A DNA stretch of 64,000 bases from Dipetalonema caudispina (Eukaryota > Nematoda > Chromadorea > Rhabditida > Onchocercidae), in NCBI GenBank assembly GCA_013365325.1, contig JABVXV010000251.1, positions 1 to 64,000 of the forward strand, written 5' to 3'. The notes under the pieces are model-generated. The model was given only the letters and a program-made list of their open reading frames with translations. It was not told the origin of the DNA and did not search any database. The translations under genes and the position numbers were made by a program. Below are positions 26,583 through 40,771 of the stretch, in pieces. Positions within the stretch are counted from its first letter, which is position 1. Every line of letters starts with the position of its first letter.

Positions 26583-27989
26583 AACTTGTTGATACCATTT
26601 GTGTCATCAAACCTTTGGGCATATTAAAATGGTCATCCTAAAAATGTTTCAATTTTCTCCTTCGTATTTGATCGAAGGCAGCATAAGTGTCCTAACAATT
26701 TATTCATTCTCTAACTGACTTATTTTAAATCGTAATAATCTGACTCTAACAAATAAAGCAAATTTCGAATGTTTTCCTATGTTTACATTATAATAACTAA
26801 TTGATCGCATATGTTCGATCAGAAGCGGTTTCGGCATTCAGTATATGACAAATGAAATTGCTATGGAATTGTTTTTTCGTTCGTTACACTATTTCATCAG
26901 TAGTATCGGTTACGTTACTCTCAGGTTAACTACTACGAACATTTCAATTATTCTTTCCATGCATTTATTGTTATCTCCCACTTACCAATTATTCAGTCAA
27001 CTTTAAATTTCGAAATAAATCAGCTAAATTTGTTGCCAATAAAAGACCGCTTTTTAGGGCAAACGGTTATCTGCTGGACTAAAAGATTACTGAGAAAGAT
27101 AAATTGCTAATTTAAAACGTTTTATACATAGTCAGTTTTAAAATGGAGTTTTGAAAGTTTCACAAAGCAGCAAAGAATGCATTTAACCATTGTATACAAG
27201 AAATATTAGTCTAATGTGGTTAAATGATCGGTAAAACAAATAGATAGAAAGCAGTATATCAATGTTATCAATTCACGTGGACTTAAGGCACTTCAGATAA
27301 TATCACTAATGTTGTTGTGGATCAATAACACACTTTTTCCTGCAGCAGAAATGAACTTACGACAAATGCAGTTCTTTTTTAATTTCATTTTTTTCAGCAA
27401 TATCATATGAAAAATAGTTGAAGTGAATTTTGAAAAAGCAACATAAGAGAAAATTACAAATGAGAACTTTCAGTTTCATAAAGCTGACTTTGTCAAGGTC
27501 AAATTAGAAAAGGTAACTAAGAAAGTATGGTAAATTAAATGTAAATAGAAGAACAAAGATATAATCAGAAATTGAAATGGAATTAATTTCTGACGGAAAT
27601 TCATTTTTTTTAGTTAAAAATTCTATGAAATTAAAGTTATAGGACCAAAATCGCTTGAGAGTTCGGAAATTGAATTGAAATTCGATGTCATGAATGAAAC
27701 AATATCAAATGACCTATTATCTCCAAAAAAAGACTTTCATGTTTTTATTTTTTTCTATGAACTTTTTGAAACATCTTCCTTTACCTATTTCTGCTCAAAA
27801 TATTTGAGATTTATTGGAAATTTCTCAGATACATTGAAAGCGGAATTTTCGAAATAAAATTTGAATATATTATAAGTTTCAAAAATATCTAAGACGTATC
27901 TATACTGTTACGCTACCAAATCATATAATAGCATAAAATATCCTTAAAAAGAATAACTTCAAATTAGAGAGCGCGTTAAGTTGAACGAT

Positions 27990-28325
27990 TATCATACTGG
28001 ATTGTGCAATACAGGAAATATTATACTGCCATGAAGTTTTACTGTACAGTACTATACGGTAAACAATACATGATACATGTTATGATGGAAAGTGTACTAT
28101 GTACGTACCCAGAGTGTATTTCACGTGTAGAGCGGTACTGTCCAATATATACGTGTAGAACTAAATTTAAGTGTGTTGTATGCACGAGATAGTCAGTATA
28201 CACACATGTTATACTGCGATACAGTAAGACATCAGCGAATGCAATGTACTACGTTTAATGAAGTATGATATGGTATATTTGTATAGTGTTGCATATACGT
28301 ATAGTACGGTAGGACGCCGTATTTT
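27990..28325. repeat. GTA/TAC-rich island of unknown nature
   Basis: Over 28021-28320 a hand count gives roughly 39 GTA or TAC trinucleotides, about four times what random sequence would give, in motifs such as GTACT, TATAC and ACGTAT. The block is less AT-rich than its flanks and has no fixed repeat period. A 62-codon Cys/Tyr-rich frame (28004-28192, +) is a by-product of TAC and TGT codons. Confidence 0.6.
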
Positions 28326-28496
28326 AGCACTAGTACGTGATGAACTTATCACTTTTGATTCTGAATCACGAAAAATGGAATTTTAATCAATAGACACAGA
28401 TTCTTGGGACATTTCAGCAGTTCTATTGCCATTTCAAAATTAATCTTTTTGTCTTTTCAATTATAAATAAGTTTGTGGTCAAAACTTAGTTCTACA

Positions 28497-28519
28497 ATAT
28501 ATATATATATATATATATA
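28497..28519. repeat. (AT)n dinucleotide run
   Basis: About 11 uninterrupted AT units. Confidence 0.9.
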
Positions 28520-31500
28520 ACAATGTGAAAATAAGTTGCATGAAGGTTTAAGACTGGAAAGATGATCAAAAACAGTTTTCAGTCGTACTCTTGGCTGAAT
28601 GAAAAGTATTTCGGAAGAAACTTTGTTTTACAATATTTAAAATTCTGTAAATCACCCATGATAAATTATCAATGATAATGATTGAGATGAGGTGAACATA
28701 TTTTTCTTGAACCAATTGCAAACAGAGAAGTAAATTTCAATATAAAATAAATGATTGAGAATAATAATTGGCAACAATTATTTGTGTCTTTAGTCATGTT
28801 TGAGGATACATCAGCCAAAATAAAATTTTGAACTTTATGAAAGCTAATAAAAGACAAATTTTTGATGTTACTCTTTCATTTTAAAAGCATTAGCAAATAT
28901 TTTATTTTTTACGAAAATTTTTCGATATTGGCATTTGTTGAATATCGTCAAATTGCAAAGCTTCTGATTCTGTTTCAGATTCCTTTTTGTTTCCTTGACT
29001 CTTTGTATCATTCACAATATTAATCCTTTTCAACGTTATTCTCCATTATTCAACTCTCTCGTTTGAATTGGAAAATTTTGGGTTGCTCTGAAGTTGAAGA
29101 AAGTCGTTAGGCAGAAAAGATATCACGATTAATATGCTAATATTTAAGCATACTAATTTCTAGATAAGATTTATCTAACGAATTTAAGAGTCGTTATTCT
29201 GGAAAATTTGTGTTACAAACAAAAACCGAATCTTACTTAGACACAAGAAGTAATCTATAATGTAATTTTATAGATTATGCAAAAAACTTTCAGAAATTAT
29301 TCAAAAGAAAAAGTAAATAAGGAGTAATAGGCTCTCATGAAGGAAAAATATCCTGAATTATATAATGCACTGAAACATCGCAGAGCAGTGGTATTTAGAA
29401 TAAGTACCGTGACAGCCGTTATAGCGCTTATTAAGAAGAATGTATATCTTATCCATTAGTGATTCAAAAAATTTGCTATTAGTCGAAGATATGCTGAAAT
29501 CTCATTTCCAAGCAAATGGTATCGCAAAATAGCGACAAAATACAAATTCGATTCTCAAATCTCAAAAAATAAATAAGTAAACGGAAAACAAAATAATGAA
29601 AAGAATTTAGGTTATTATTTCCTAAAAGCTTTCTTCCTTCCTTTTGCAGTATTTTGGAATCATTTTTAAAAATTATTTAGGTCTTTTGTGGATTGGAAAA
29701 GATGTGTACTATGTAAATCAGCTTGTGTTTTATTGCTTTTAAGATTTTAAACGAGAATATTTATAAAGGATTTTTCGAGAGAAGAAACAATGCAAACAGA
29801 CAAATAAGCGAAAATAACAAAAATCCTAATTAAAAATTTCTTGGAGAGTGAAATTTTTTTACTTTCTAGATCCCAAAATAATGATGTTTGTCGCATTCAA
29901 AAATTTATGCAGAATTTTGATACTATCTAAAAAAGTTATCATTCAATGTTGCCTGGTCTGTGAACTACTGCAGCGTAGTAGCGGTATGATATGATGAATA
30001 AATGCGACGATTTCGAACGTCGAATATCGAATTTGCTACGGTGAATTTTTCTTACTTGATGACAGTTAATCGTTTCATTTCATCGTCTTATAATGTAATT
30101 TGAGAAAATAACATCATGCTGAATTGGAATGCATAAAAAAACTTTTCTTAGAATTATGATTTAGCGAAGCAATTAGTAGAAATTGAATTGAATGAATTGG
30201 CTTTCCCGTTTGTAAGTGAACGCAAGACTTTTAATTAAATATCTCTGTGTTTCTAGAACTTATTCAAATTCAAATATGACCAGTGAAATTTTTTGAAATT
30301 TTCGTAATAATTTTCTTTAATCGAACGTTTTAAAATATTTTTGCAGCATTAAGCGCAGCAAATTTCTGTTCAGTTCATTTATTTCTTTTTCCAAGAAAAA
30401 TGATCATATTTTTCTTTTCTCCTCTATTTCATACACCTTCTTTTCATGGGATAGGTGGAAAGAAGAAAAATACTTCAATGCTTTCAGTTTGTTGTATAAC
30501 AGCTTATTCATCAAAGGCATAAACTTTACACATATGAACGAATTTCACACTTCCTTTCCAAAGAAATTTACCTGCCTTATTTATTTGTTTTTTTTCTTTT
30601 TGTAAGTCTTTCTTGATAAATCAATCCACGTGAATAAAGTAAAATTATTCGAAATTATATTGTTGGAATATTAAAATTGTTCAGCAAAAGGTAGAGGGGA
30701 AAGGAAACGAAAATATGTTCCGTTGTCCTATGCTTCAATAAGTTTAACCAAAAATTTTCTTATTTTTGAAGTAGCTTATGCCACTTTTATGGTTATCCAA
30801 CACCTTTTTTCCTCCCTTTTTTAATCATAGTGGTGGCAGCTTATGCACCAACGTTATAATGCAGTTAATTCAAGTTGGAAAAGTTATTGATGTCACCAAA
30901 ATTTGATGTTTTTCGCTCAAATTTCACTTTTTGTTTCCTTTGTGCTTCTGCCAAGCAATCGTTTCCTTATGATTTTTTTCATAGATATTAACTTTGAATT
31001 TAATCGTAATATTTTTCAAATTATTTATCAACCTTTGACATTGACAAAAAATTTTTTTCCATATAATCGAAGTGAGTTTGTAAACTTGCTGAGTTTCAAG
31101 CAATACATATGTTATTGCAAAACTTTGCTTCTCTTTTTTATTGAACTTTTATTGAACTGAAATTTGTAGCAGCTATCGTATTCTAAATGAGTGATGGAAT
31201 GTTACTTGTTAAGTTGCACTTATTAGTTAAATTGCTTGAATATGCATTTATGCTTTTAATTATTACCTCACTTGGTGGCTTATTTGTTTATTGCAGGAAT
31301 TAATTTAATTTCTACAGTGGAAATTTTTTGTATTAGTTCGAAGATACCTTATGTACAAGTTGTTTTGTTATTAGGAAGAATGATGTACATACATTTCCTT
31401 GTTCAAAACCAACCATCTATTCGTTTAGATAATTAATTCATAATATTCTCTCTTTTGATATCTTGTGTTAGAAAGAGAAAGGAACAATGAGAGAGGAAAA

Positions 31501-34500
31501 AAGAACAAAAAAAGAAAAATAAGAAATATGCAACAAGTTTATTGTATTATAAAATTTTTAAAATTTCAAGGATAACAATAGTTAAATTTCAAATTTCAAT
31601 TTGTGATAATTGTCAGTGATTCTCCTTCAACCTATAATATCCGATATAGTACAATCATTACCTAATAGTTCACAATTATTTGCAATCTAAATTTTCACTG
31701 GCATTCTACCATATATATTTATGTTATCATTGCCTTTTTATTTTATTTTGTTGCTATTTCTATTCCTGCTTTACTCATACTTTTCTGTATTCACATACCG
31801 TTTAACAGTTATTTCTAACAACTTCAGCAATTGATAGTAAATATTTCATCTTAATCGACAATTGTGTCGAATGCATCACTAATTTATTGGTAACGTTGAC
31901 TGCATTGCAATCAAGAGATTGAACCAAAACAGGAAAGATGGGATCAGGACATTTGTTAACTTTAGCCTAGGAAAATGACAACGAACAATCGAAAAGCAGC
32001 AGGAAATTCTGAAGAGAAAAGGATTAAAAAGTAATGTTCAAAAGGTAATTGCTGGAATTAACTGTTGAACGTTTAATTATTTCCCTAATGCTTTAGCACG
32101 AAATTTTTGGGCGACATGTAGCCAATAAATCATTTCCTGTCATCGTCATTTAGTAGTTAGTATGAGTTCCATAAGGAAAAGTTTAGACTTACATATCGTT
32201 ATCATTATTATCACACTCAACGAAACTACAGAGCTGATAATAATCATCATAATTGCTATCACTAATCATTACCACTATCAGTTATTCATGTCTGCTATGT
32301 TATAGTTATCGATGACGTTAGCGTCAACTAGTAACATTACTAATCTAGACGAAGAGTGGATTTCCAACGATTTAGCTATAGACGTCACAAATGATGATCG
32401 GAGAAGGATGTAGGAAAGTGAGGAGGGAATGAGGAATGGGCGAAATGTGAAAGGATGATTTAATGATGTTGGTTTCTGTCTTCATCTCCTATCGTCTTCT
32501 CATACTTTCCATTCCTCTAGAAGGTTTCAAAACTTTCCTCATTCTCTCGGAATTATTTCTTCGTTCCCATTTCAGTTATAGCACCAATGGTAACAACGAA
32601 GTTTAATGAACCAAATGTTTTGGTTCAGTTCACTATGCTGGCATGTATAGTGTGCTTTTGAATAATTTGATATTTATGTATGAACTTCATCATGTCATCT
32701 TTCTGTTGACAAATTTGATTAACATTTGCATAACAAATTTGCCCATCCATCATCATGCAATTACAACACCGTCTCGAATAAGTTCAGACCTACTGCAGGT
32801 ACGATTTCATTACAGATCTTATGATTATTTCTTGGCTATCCTGTAGAAATTATACCTGATACTGCTTCAGGAACTTGTGATATTAATATGATCCAATTGT
32901 TCAACTAAAAATATAAGGTTCAGCTAGTGATTATTTGGTGAAATTTTACTAAAATTTGCATGATCGATGCCAGTGATTGTAAAGATAGCCATGATTGCTG
33001 GCACGACATGTTTGGTATATATTGAGAATTCTTAAATAAAGAATCGTGTTTGTTCCATCCGTTCGCAGCTTGTGTTGTTCATCTGAATTTACTGAGAGAC
33101 CAAAAAAGATGTTTGAGGATATATTACTTAATTGCCATGCTTAACCTAAAATTTCAGATTATTTGAAAAAATAACTTAAAGCTATCTTTGCCAAAAGTCG
33201 TCTTTTTTTTCATCTTTTTGATGTTTTTTTCCCCTTTTTTTGTTATCGATCTAAATAATTAAATAATTTATTCCAATTGTTTTTCTAACTCTATTTATTA
33301 CTCTTAATGGTCAGTAAATGAAAGAATAAACAAGTGACTGTGTCACAGATTTAATTTATCACTAAACTAAAGGTAATAAATATGGAAAGATAGAAAAGCG
33401 AGGAGGTGGAAAAATTTTGGTAGCACAGGCATTTTTGCAGAGTTAATAATTGGGAAGATTGTATTCTGTAAGGAACGACGTGATACAATTATTTTAAATG
33501 ACAGCTTAGTTTATGTCGAAGATTGACGAAACTAAATTTTTTTGTGACAATTTTTTCGCTGTTTTGCTAATGTTATTCAAGTTAACAAATGATTCGCTTC
33601 TTTGATAGAATACAATTATGTCAGGTGTAATTCAAAGTAATAGTAGAATTTCAATGAAACCTTATGGTGTTGAAGGATAGGTACATCGATTAATTCCCGA
33701 GATTTATCATTTGCAAAATAGTTCAAATTTTAATCAAAATTTGATAGACGAAATTTGTTAATATTCACCAAGTATTTTACATACTATTTGCATACTGCAA
33801 GCATGATACTAAATTAGAAGTTAGACATCTCAGCTTGTCATTCATCTTCCCGAGAACTATCGATTTGGCGAAAAATTACTGCATTCATTTACTTTTTTTA
33901 ATTTCTACCCGAAATTTATTAGTGCATCGATGACACTCTTACGAGTTGTTGATTTTGAGAGACAGTTATTATAAATTACAACTGCTCCTTCTAGCCTACT
34001 TCAGTTGATTCCACAAGAGTTGCTGCTTTTCGCTTTCATCTTTCTGGAAATTTCTTTTGAAATAGCCTGAAAAACATTGGTTGCTTTGAGGTTGTTCCTT
34101 ACTTTTTGATATAAAAATTTCAATTTCGATGGAGATTTCTATGATGAGACCTTCAGAACCTATCCAATTCCTATCGAACTCCTATAGCAATGAAGTTCGC
34201 TGAAAATTGATAACCAAAAATTAATTAGAAAAGTTCTGGACGAACTTCGAAAGTTTTTCATATCTTCATATCCACTCTAATTAATAAGTTTTATCTATTG
34301 CTTAATTCCATCTTTCGAGCATTGGGAAGTTTCATATATTTGAATGCTAAAATCTGATCTGTCTATAGCAATTTTTTTTTTATAGAACTACCATGTTCTT
34401 GATTGAAGTTTTATGAAATTTGACCTGAGGTCATAATTACTTTTGTGGATATTTATGCATCATGTGGAAAGTTCTCATTGAAAAGTGGCTGACATGTAAG

Positions 34501-35437
34501 TTATTAGTGTATATTATTCAATTTCGATAAGAAAGAAATCACTTTCAATATGCATGGAAAATTGCGTGACTTCTTTCTTGATGCAAATCGAGAATTCTAT
34601 AAGCTTAAAGTTGAATTAGGAGTTTGGAATAGAAAAAATTTTCGTGCTAATATTAGCATGATGAAATAAAAAATGAAATCCAAAAGTTTCGAAAATAAAA
34701 CTACTCAAATGACATATAATAAAATATTGCTGATTTTTGCAAAAAAGATGGAAAAAATAAGGGTAAGACTGGAGAGTTCGTAGAAATTCATACAAGTAGA
34801 TATAATTTCAAATGCAATAAATCAATAGTAATGTATTACAGTACATTTAGATATAAACCTGAATAACTTTCCATCCTTCCATTTCATACTTTTCAAAAGG
34901 AAAATTTAAAAAATGATTTCTTATTGTTGCGCAGATCTACATATTGAAATGTGAAAAGCAAATATCGAAGCCTAAATTTGATTAAAAAATTTTTAAAAAT
35001 GAAATTTATGGAAAAAATACATCCTTAGAAATTTGACAATTGAGAAAAATGGCAACAAATTGCAAATATTTTTTAAAGGTACTCATCCTTTTGTTGTTGT
35101 TAGACAAGAATAAATTTCACTTTTTGAATTGTTTAAATGAAAGACTTTATGGCCTAGGCAGTACCTTTCACGGATTTTTTTCAACCTATCGCATATGAAA
35201 TGAATAGTTTTGTTTAACTCAATTTTGGCCTTTTTTTAACTTCGATGATAGAATTTGATAGCACCAAATAACTGCTCAATTTAGCATATTTGTCCTCATT
35301 TGTATTAAGCATTAAATTATTTGAGAAATATCAAACTATTAAATTTCTTTGCTTTTTCATCTCTCCTGATTTCTTCTCAGCTTTGATCGACCTACTATTG
35401 ACCACTAAGTAACAATTACCCTTTATCTAATTTTTAT

Positions 35438-35502
35438 TGTATGTGTGTGTGTGTGTGTGTGCGTGTGTGTGTGTATGTATGTATGTATGTGTGTATGTAT
35501 GT
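35438..35502. repeat. Compound (GT)n / (TATG)n microsatellite
   Basis: GT dinucleotides with a single GC interruption pass into TATG/TGTATG units, about 65 bp in all. Confidence 0.95.
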
Positions 35503-36760
35503 CGAAACAGATATTTATATGTCCGTCTCCTTCGTATGGCTGAGGATTTGATTACACAGTTGTTATTTGCCAGTGTTAATAGTAGTTGTGTGGGTGGTAG
35601 TGATCCCTGGTAAGAGATTCAACGATAATGATAAAACACTACCACTGGTATCACCATCACCGCTACAACTGCCATTATCATCGATTTAAGTCAATTATAA
35701 TCAACCTTCCTACTTATCTCTGATAAACAAATTGATTAATTAACTAGGAGGAACAGCAATCGGTCAAATAATGAAACTTATTCTTTCGAGTTTTTCCTCA
35801 ACCTAAGTCCTTCAAATCTATCATTCCTTAATTCATTACAAATGTTTTCCATTGTTTATTATCTTTTCATCGTTGCTTGTTTAACTTATAGGAATGAATT
35901 TTGTAATTTTATTATTTAAAGATTTAAAAAAGAAAAAAACTGGTTTCATATTATTGGCCGTAATACATCGTTATCTTTCGGATAATATTGAGTCTCAAAA
36001 TGTTCCATGTCATAATGATCAGTTGGCCAGGATTAGGTAGCATTTTTATTTATTGATCACAATAGTGATTGTATGCAGAAATAGTGTTAAGTTGATCTTG
36101 GTCACTGATTACTTTACGTCTCTGATACGTAAAGGTTTATTCAAAACCCTTCGAATCAGACTCGACTCATTCGCTGATTATGCCATCGATGGAGCAATTA
36201 CTCCAACTGCCAACTGATTTCACATATACTACCTAACCCTGACTAACTAATCATTATGACGTGGACTATTTGTAGACTCAATGGAATTTAACGAAGCCAA
36301 TTCTTGCATTCTTTCACTAATTTAAAGTTGCTCGAAGGGCCTAAGCGGCATTGGTATGGCTTCATATAATTCCACTCGATTAGTTCAGATGGCCTTGTTT
36401 TTAGTCGCGATATTTACTTTTTCATTCACTTAAAAGTTTGGAATATTTTTTCCTGTTCATTTAAATTAAAACGATGTTCAAAGAATAATTCAACACCAGG
36501 AGGTATTTTTCAATTTCAGTGATTCTCAGTAAAATGAAAATTAATTTGTGTGTGATCTTAGAAATGCAAATTTGAAAATATAGAAAAAATATCAATTTAA
36601 ATATTATCTTTCATCTACAAAAATATGAATCGCTATTCTGGAACTTCCTTATAGGCAAGAAGCGAAAAAAAAGAAAGGAATTCCTTTGACACAAAATCAG
36701 TGATAAGCTTCTCATAGAGTTAGAGAGGCGCCCGAGATTTCTCGAACATTTGACCCATTA

Positions 36761-36804
36761 GAATCTGAAAAAAAGAGTTCTATGATTCATTTGATTTGTC
36801 ATGT
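36761..36804 (+). repeat. Direct repeat copy 1 (about 44 bp)
   Basis: A segment from GAATCT through an A/G-rich run to a core ending TTTGTCATGT recurs about 690 bp downstream. The last 27 bases of the core are identical in both copies. Confidence 0.8.
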
Positions 36805-37447
36805 ACTGCTTGACGACCTTAACTATTAGATATTGAATAAATTCAAAAAAAGGAACTTCGAGTGCTATTCAACATTCAATATTGCTTTTATGCAGTGATT
36901 AATTTTAGCTGTTAGTAAATCTGAAAGCAATACAATAAGAAGTAATTTGCGTCGTGTGATCAGTTAAAGTGTAAGGACAGAAGGATTAGAAGGATTAGAA
37001 GGATATAGTTTCGTTGGCGACTAAAAGTTGAAATAAAAAAAGGAAAACGAAGTTACTTTTGTTAAGCAGAAATATGATAAAATGCATTCATTCCAATATA
37101 ACCTTTATGATTGACGTTTATATCTTTTAGAATTTAAATAGAACGTTCGCGTTCCAGTGAGAAAGAGAAAGAAAAAATGAAGAAAGATAAATTCTTATTC
37201 ATTAAAAATGGTTATTTGATGAGAACAATATTCCTTTTCAATTATTTGAAATGTCCTCCTCCCTATTAGCTAACCCTGCATATCTGCCGGTTTGTGTAAT
37301 ATATCCAGAAATTTCAATTTAATTAAAATTTGTTGAAGTCGAAAGGAAAGACTATTAATTATACTGCAGGCGTACAGTAGATTTTCATTGCTTTTTTTTT
37401 CAAATATTCTAGTTATCTGTTATTGTCCTTATAGTTGGAACTTTTTT

Positions 37448-37490
37448 GAATCTAAAAAAAAAATTCTATGATTCATTTGATTTGTCATGT
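37448..37490 (+). repeat. Direct repeat copy 2 (about 43 bp)
   Basis: Second copy of the 36761-36804 element. The 27-nt core (37464-37490) is identical and the preceding GAATCT plus poly-A stretch differs slightly. Flanks of the two copies are unrelated. Confidence 0.8.
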
Positions 37491-40400
37491 GAGTTGATTT
37501 TCACTTGATCTATTTATCTATCCATTTGTTGCATCTAATTGCATAAAGAATTAATTGAGAAAAAGGAAACACCATCAAATATTATAAACAATCAAATCAC
37601 TTCTCTCTTTGCCAAAGTCAAAGGTCAATTTAAGAGTAGGTATAATGGATTAAGAAGGATGAAACTGAGGCGGAGAAATTAGAGCTATAGCTGAGGAACT
37701 GCTAGATTATTATTAAGGTCTCGTATCAATCACATAAGCAGTAAAGGATGCAAATTACATAGATATTTATCCATCCACTTGGCTATTGTTACCATCTTAT
37801 CATTTATGGCTTACTCCTTCATATTTTGGTAGATTTGTTTGATGATGCATTATATTTCATGGCCTTTTTCCTTCATTTTTTCCCACGTATATTTTTCATT
37901 CCTTTTTCTTTGATTAATGCTTTTGTTAGTTTTTCGTTTTATTTAGGAAAGTTTCGTCTGTTTAGATACAACTGCAAATTAGCTATAAGGATTTTATTAT
38001 ATTCATAATTTCGAGAAGCAATGCAATAAGGCAGCGCATCCTTAGCTACTGTTCAATAGATAAGTTACTTTCAAGTAACTTAACCTTTAAATCTTTCTTA
38101 GATAATTGGTTTCATTCCCTTGTGCTACTTCTTTTTCGTCTCTTTTTTCTGCGTTCAAACTATCATTTTTTTATCATTTATTCATTATATCGCTATCAAT
38201 ATGGCATTTCGTATATAACAACTAAGTTAGCACCAATGGTTTTAATTTATGTTGAGTACAAAGAGGATATAGTGATTGTGTCAATAATGAACCCTTTACC
38301 TCAATGATAAGCATCACTTTGGAATAAAATCGGGAAAAATTCATATGATTGTAATAATTCTGAAATATCCGTTTTTTAAAGATCATTAATTCTTGTGAAA
38401 AAAAGAAAACGAATTTGAGAAAAACTTTTGTTTTTCATAACATTTATTAAAGATATTATTTTCGAGAAAAATTCTAATGATCGGTATGCGAAGAAGGCTG
38501 TTATCATAGCGATAAGGACTAATTTAGGGTTGTTAGGATTGAAATGAGAAAGAATTGAGGAGGAGAAGAAAAAAGTGGAGAAAAGTATAGTAATCAACTA
38601 CGCATCATCATTAAGCCAATAACCAAGACATCGTTTCCGGTTCATAAACATTAATTTCTCGAAATTTCTAAGTGAAAGCAGTCAGAGAGAGTAATAATAT
38701 TGCTTGTCAATTGTTAGAGCTATTATTTTCATTAAAATATATTGTACGTTTGTACGAAGTCAACAATCCTACTACTGCTACAATTTGCACATTTATACTG
38801 TCGAAATTGTATCGAGAAAAAACGATCCCAAATTACTTTTGAAATTTTCGTGGATATTGCTTGATGTGAGATGTTAAAGATGAGAACGACATTGATCCTT
38901 ACAATATGATAATTTGGAATTTGGTATCATTAATTTAGTATTTGATATGACTCGTAATTGCATCAAGCAATAGCTGTGAATTATTCGCATCATAGAATCT
39001 TTCAGCAAACTGTCAAACTGAATAAGCAATAATTATTATAAGTAAATTAACACATTAGGTTGTTTCAATTAACAAATAATTTATTCAAGGTTATGATGAT
39101 GTTGTATCTTAACATATAAGCTTCTTGAATAATGTCAACTGGTATCATCAGTTATCATCAGGTTATCCTTCTGCACTAATTAGTTGATCTCTTTCCGACC
39201 ATCATGCACAGTTATTTCTGTAGTTAAATGATATTCCGATATTTTAGTAGTAATTAATTCACTCATTTATCCTATTAATTTTGTCTATCTGTTGATATCC
39301 AACACTAACTACAAGGTATTTAAATTTAATTTCATAGGAAATGATATAAAGTAGAACAAGAAAAAAGGAAATCTACTTCAAACAATAATCAACAGCTGTT
39401 TTTTTATTGATTTACAACCTTTAAACATGGCTTTCTAAACTTTTTAGTTTGATTTTGATTATTTGTTGATCAGCGTTATTAGTCTCATTAATTCATTCGC
39501 GGGCAAATTGTCCATTAAGGTTTAATGCAAATGAATTTTCTTGAAATAAAGACAGGATATTAATTATGTATAATTGATACACAATTTTTTCAATTTCCTT
39601 TACTTTGGATTTCTTTTTCTATAGATTGGAAAAGGAAAAGTGAACCCTATGATTTCCTAACAAACAATGGAAATTACAGTTTTAGATTTTATGTCAGTTT
39701 TTAATTCGAAAGAAATGTGAAAAATAAATTTCTATTTTGTACTTCACTCCTTCATTTTCAAATTATTTCGCATTTATTCTTCCACCAATGAAACAATCTC
39801 ATCCGATTGCATTTTTTTTGCTTCCAAAATCGAAAATTAATTAAGCAATTAAAGTTCTAGAGCTTTTCATAACATAGACTTATCGAATTAAATTTTAATT
39901 TGGAAACTTTGTGAATATAATCTACCACAGTGTATTGCCTTATCATAATAAAGAAAAGGTGGAATAGGACAAGAAAACATAAAATAACTTTGAAGGAAAG
40001 CGATATTGTTTGAATATCCTTAAAATTAATAAATTATTCTCATCCTTTTAAGGGATGTTTCTGAAGAATGCCTTCATTGAAATTGAATGAAGTTGAATTG
40101 CTGATATTGAAATAAAACAATTAAAAGATCGGTCGAAACTTAAAAATCTCGAAAATGCTAACAGCCATATGCACACAAAACATCAATCATCTAAACAGCT
40201 GGCAAGCTGTTCGAAATCTCTGCAATAGTTAATTTGTCGCTTAGTTAGTTATCATTAGTGTTAAATCAAGACTGCTGCGTTAATCTTGATCGAAATCAAC
40301 AATTTATATTAGTAACATCTAATGCGAAGCTGCATGCATGAAGTAGTGATATATATTCATTTAGAAAGCATTTTAGTCTTACAATTTCCGCGGTGCTTTT

Positions 40401-40771
40401 GAAACTTGAAATCCAAAAAGTACATCTGTCATATTTTGTCCAAATGAATAACATTAATTAATCATTGCTTACTATTCTTCGGAATGGCAGTAAAGGGGAC
40501 GAAAGAAAAAGGAGTGGAAATGGTGAAATGGAAATCTTTCCTTTTTTTCTTAATTCTCACTAATTTCTAAAAATTCCACTACAACTGGCACATCATTCCA
40601 ATGGTTTCTTTTGTTGAATCACTTTTGAAATCATTCTATTACAACTGCTGCATCTTCTTCCGATGATTTCTTAAATTTGTGTAATTTCCTCCTATATTGA
40701 ATTGATCCATTTCTTCTCTCGTATAGTTCAATTTCAGGATTTAATTTTAGGATGCTAATTTTCAACTTGAA

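Larger units (their letters stand above)
26583..40771. other. 14 kb gene desert
   Basis: I could not assemble a gene on either strand. Frames are short (at most about 85 codons) and lack paired splice sites or motifs. Very AT-rich stretches alternate with poly-T runs (for example near 33208-33240). It contains a GTA/TAC-rich island, an AT dinucleotide run, a GT/TATG microsatellite and a dispersed direct repeat, listed separately. Regulatory elements or non-coding transcripts cannot be excluded by eye. Confidence 0.5.

Noticed and set aside
28004..28192. Cys/Tyr-rich frame resembling a zinc-binding protein
   Set aside because: It follows directly from the GTA/TAC and TGT bias of the island. 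No acceptor or donor sites frame it.
34645..34658. 14-bp palindrome TGCTAATATTAGCA
   Set aside because: Too short and AT-rich to be distinguished from chance in a 64 kb window.
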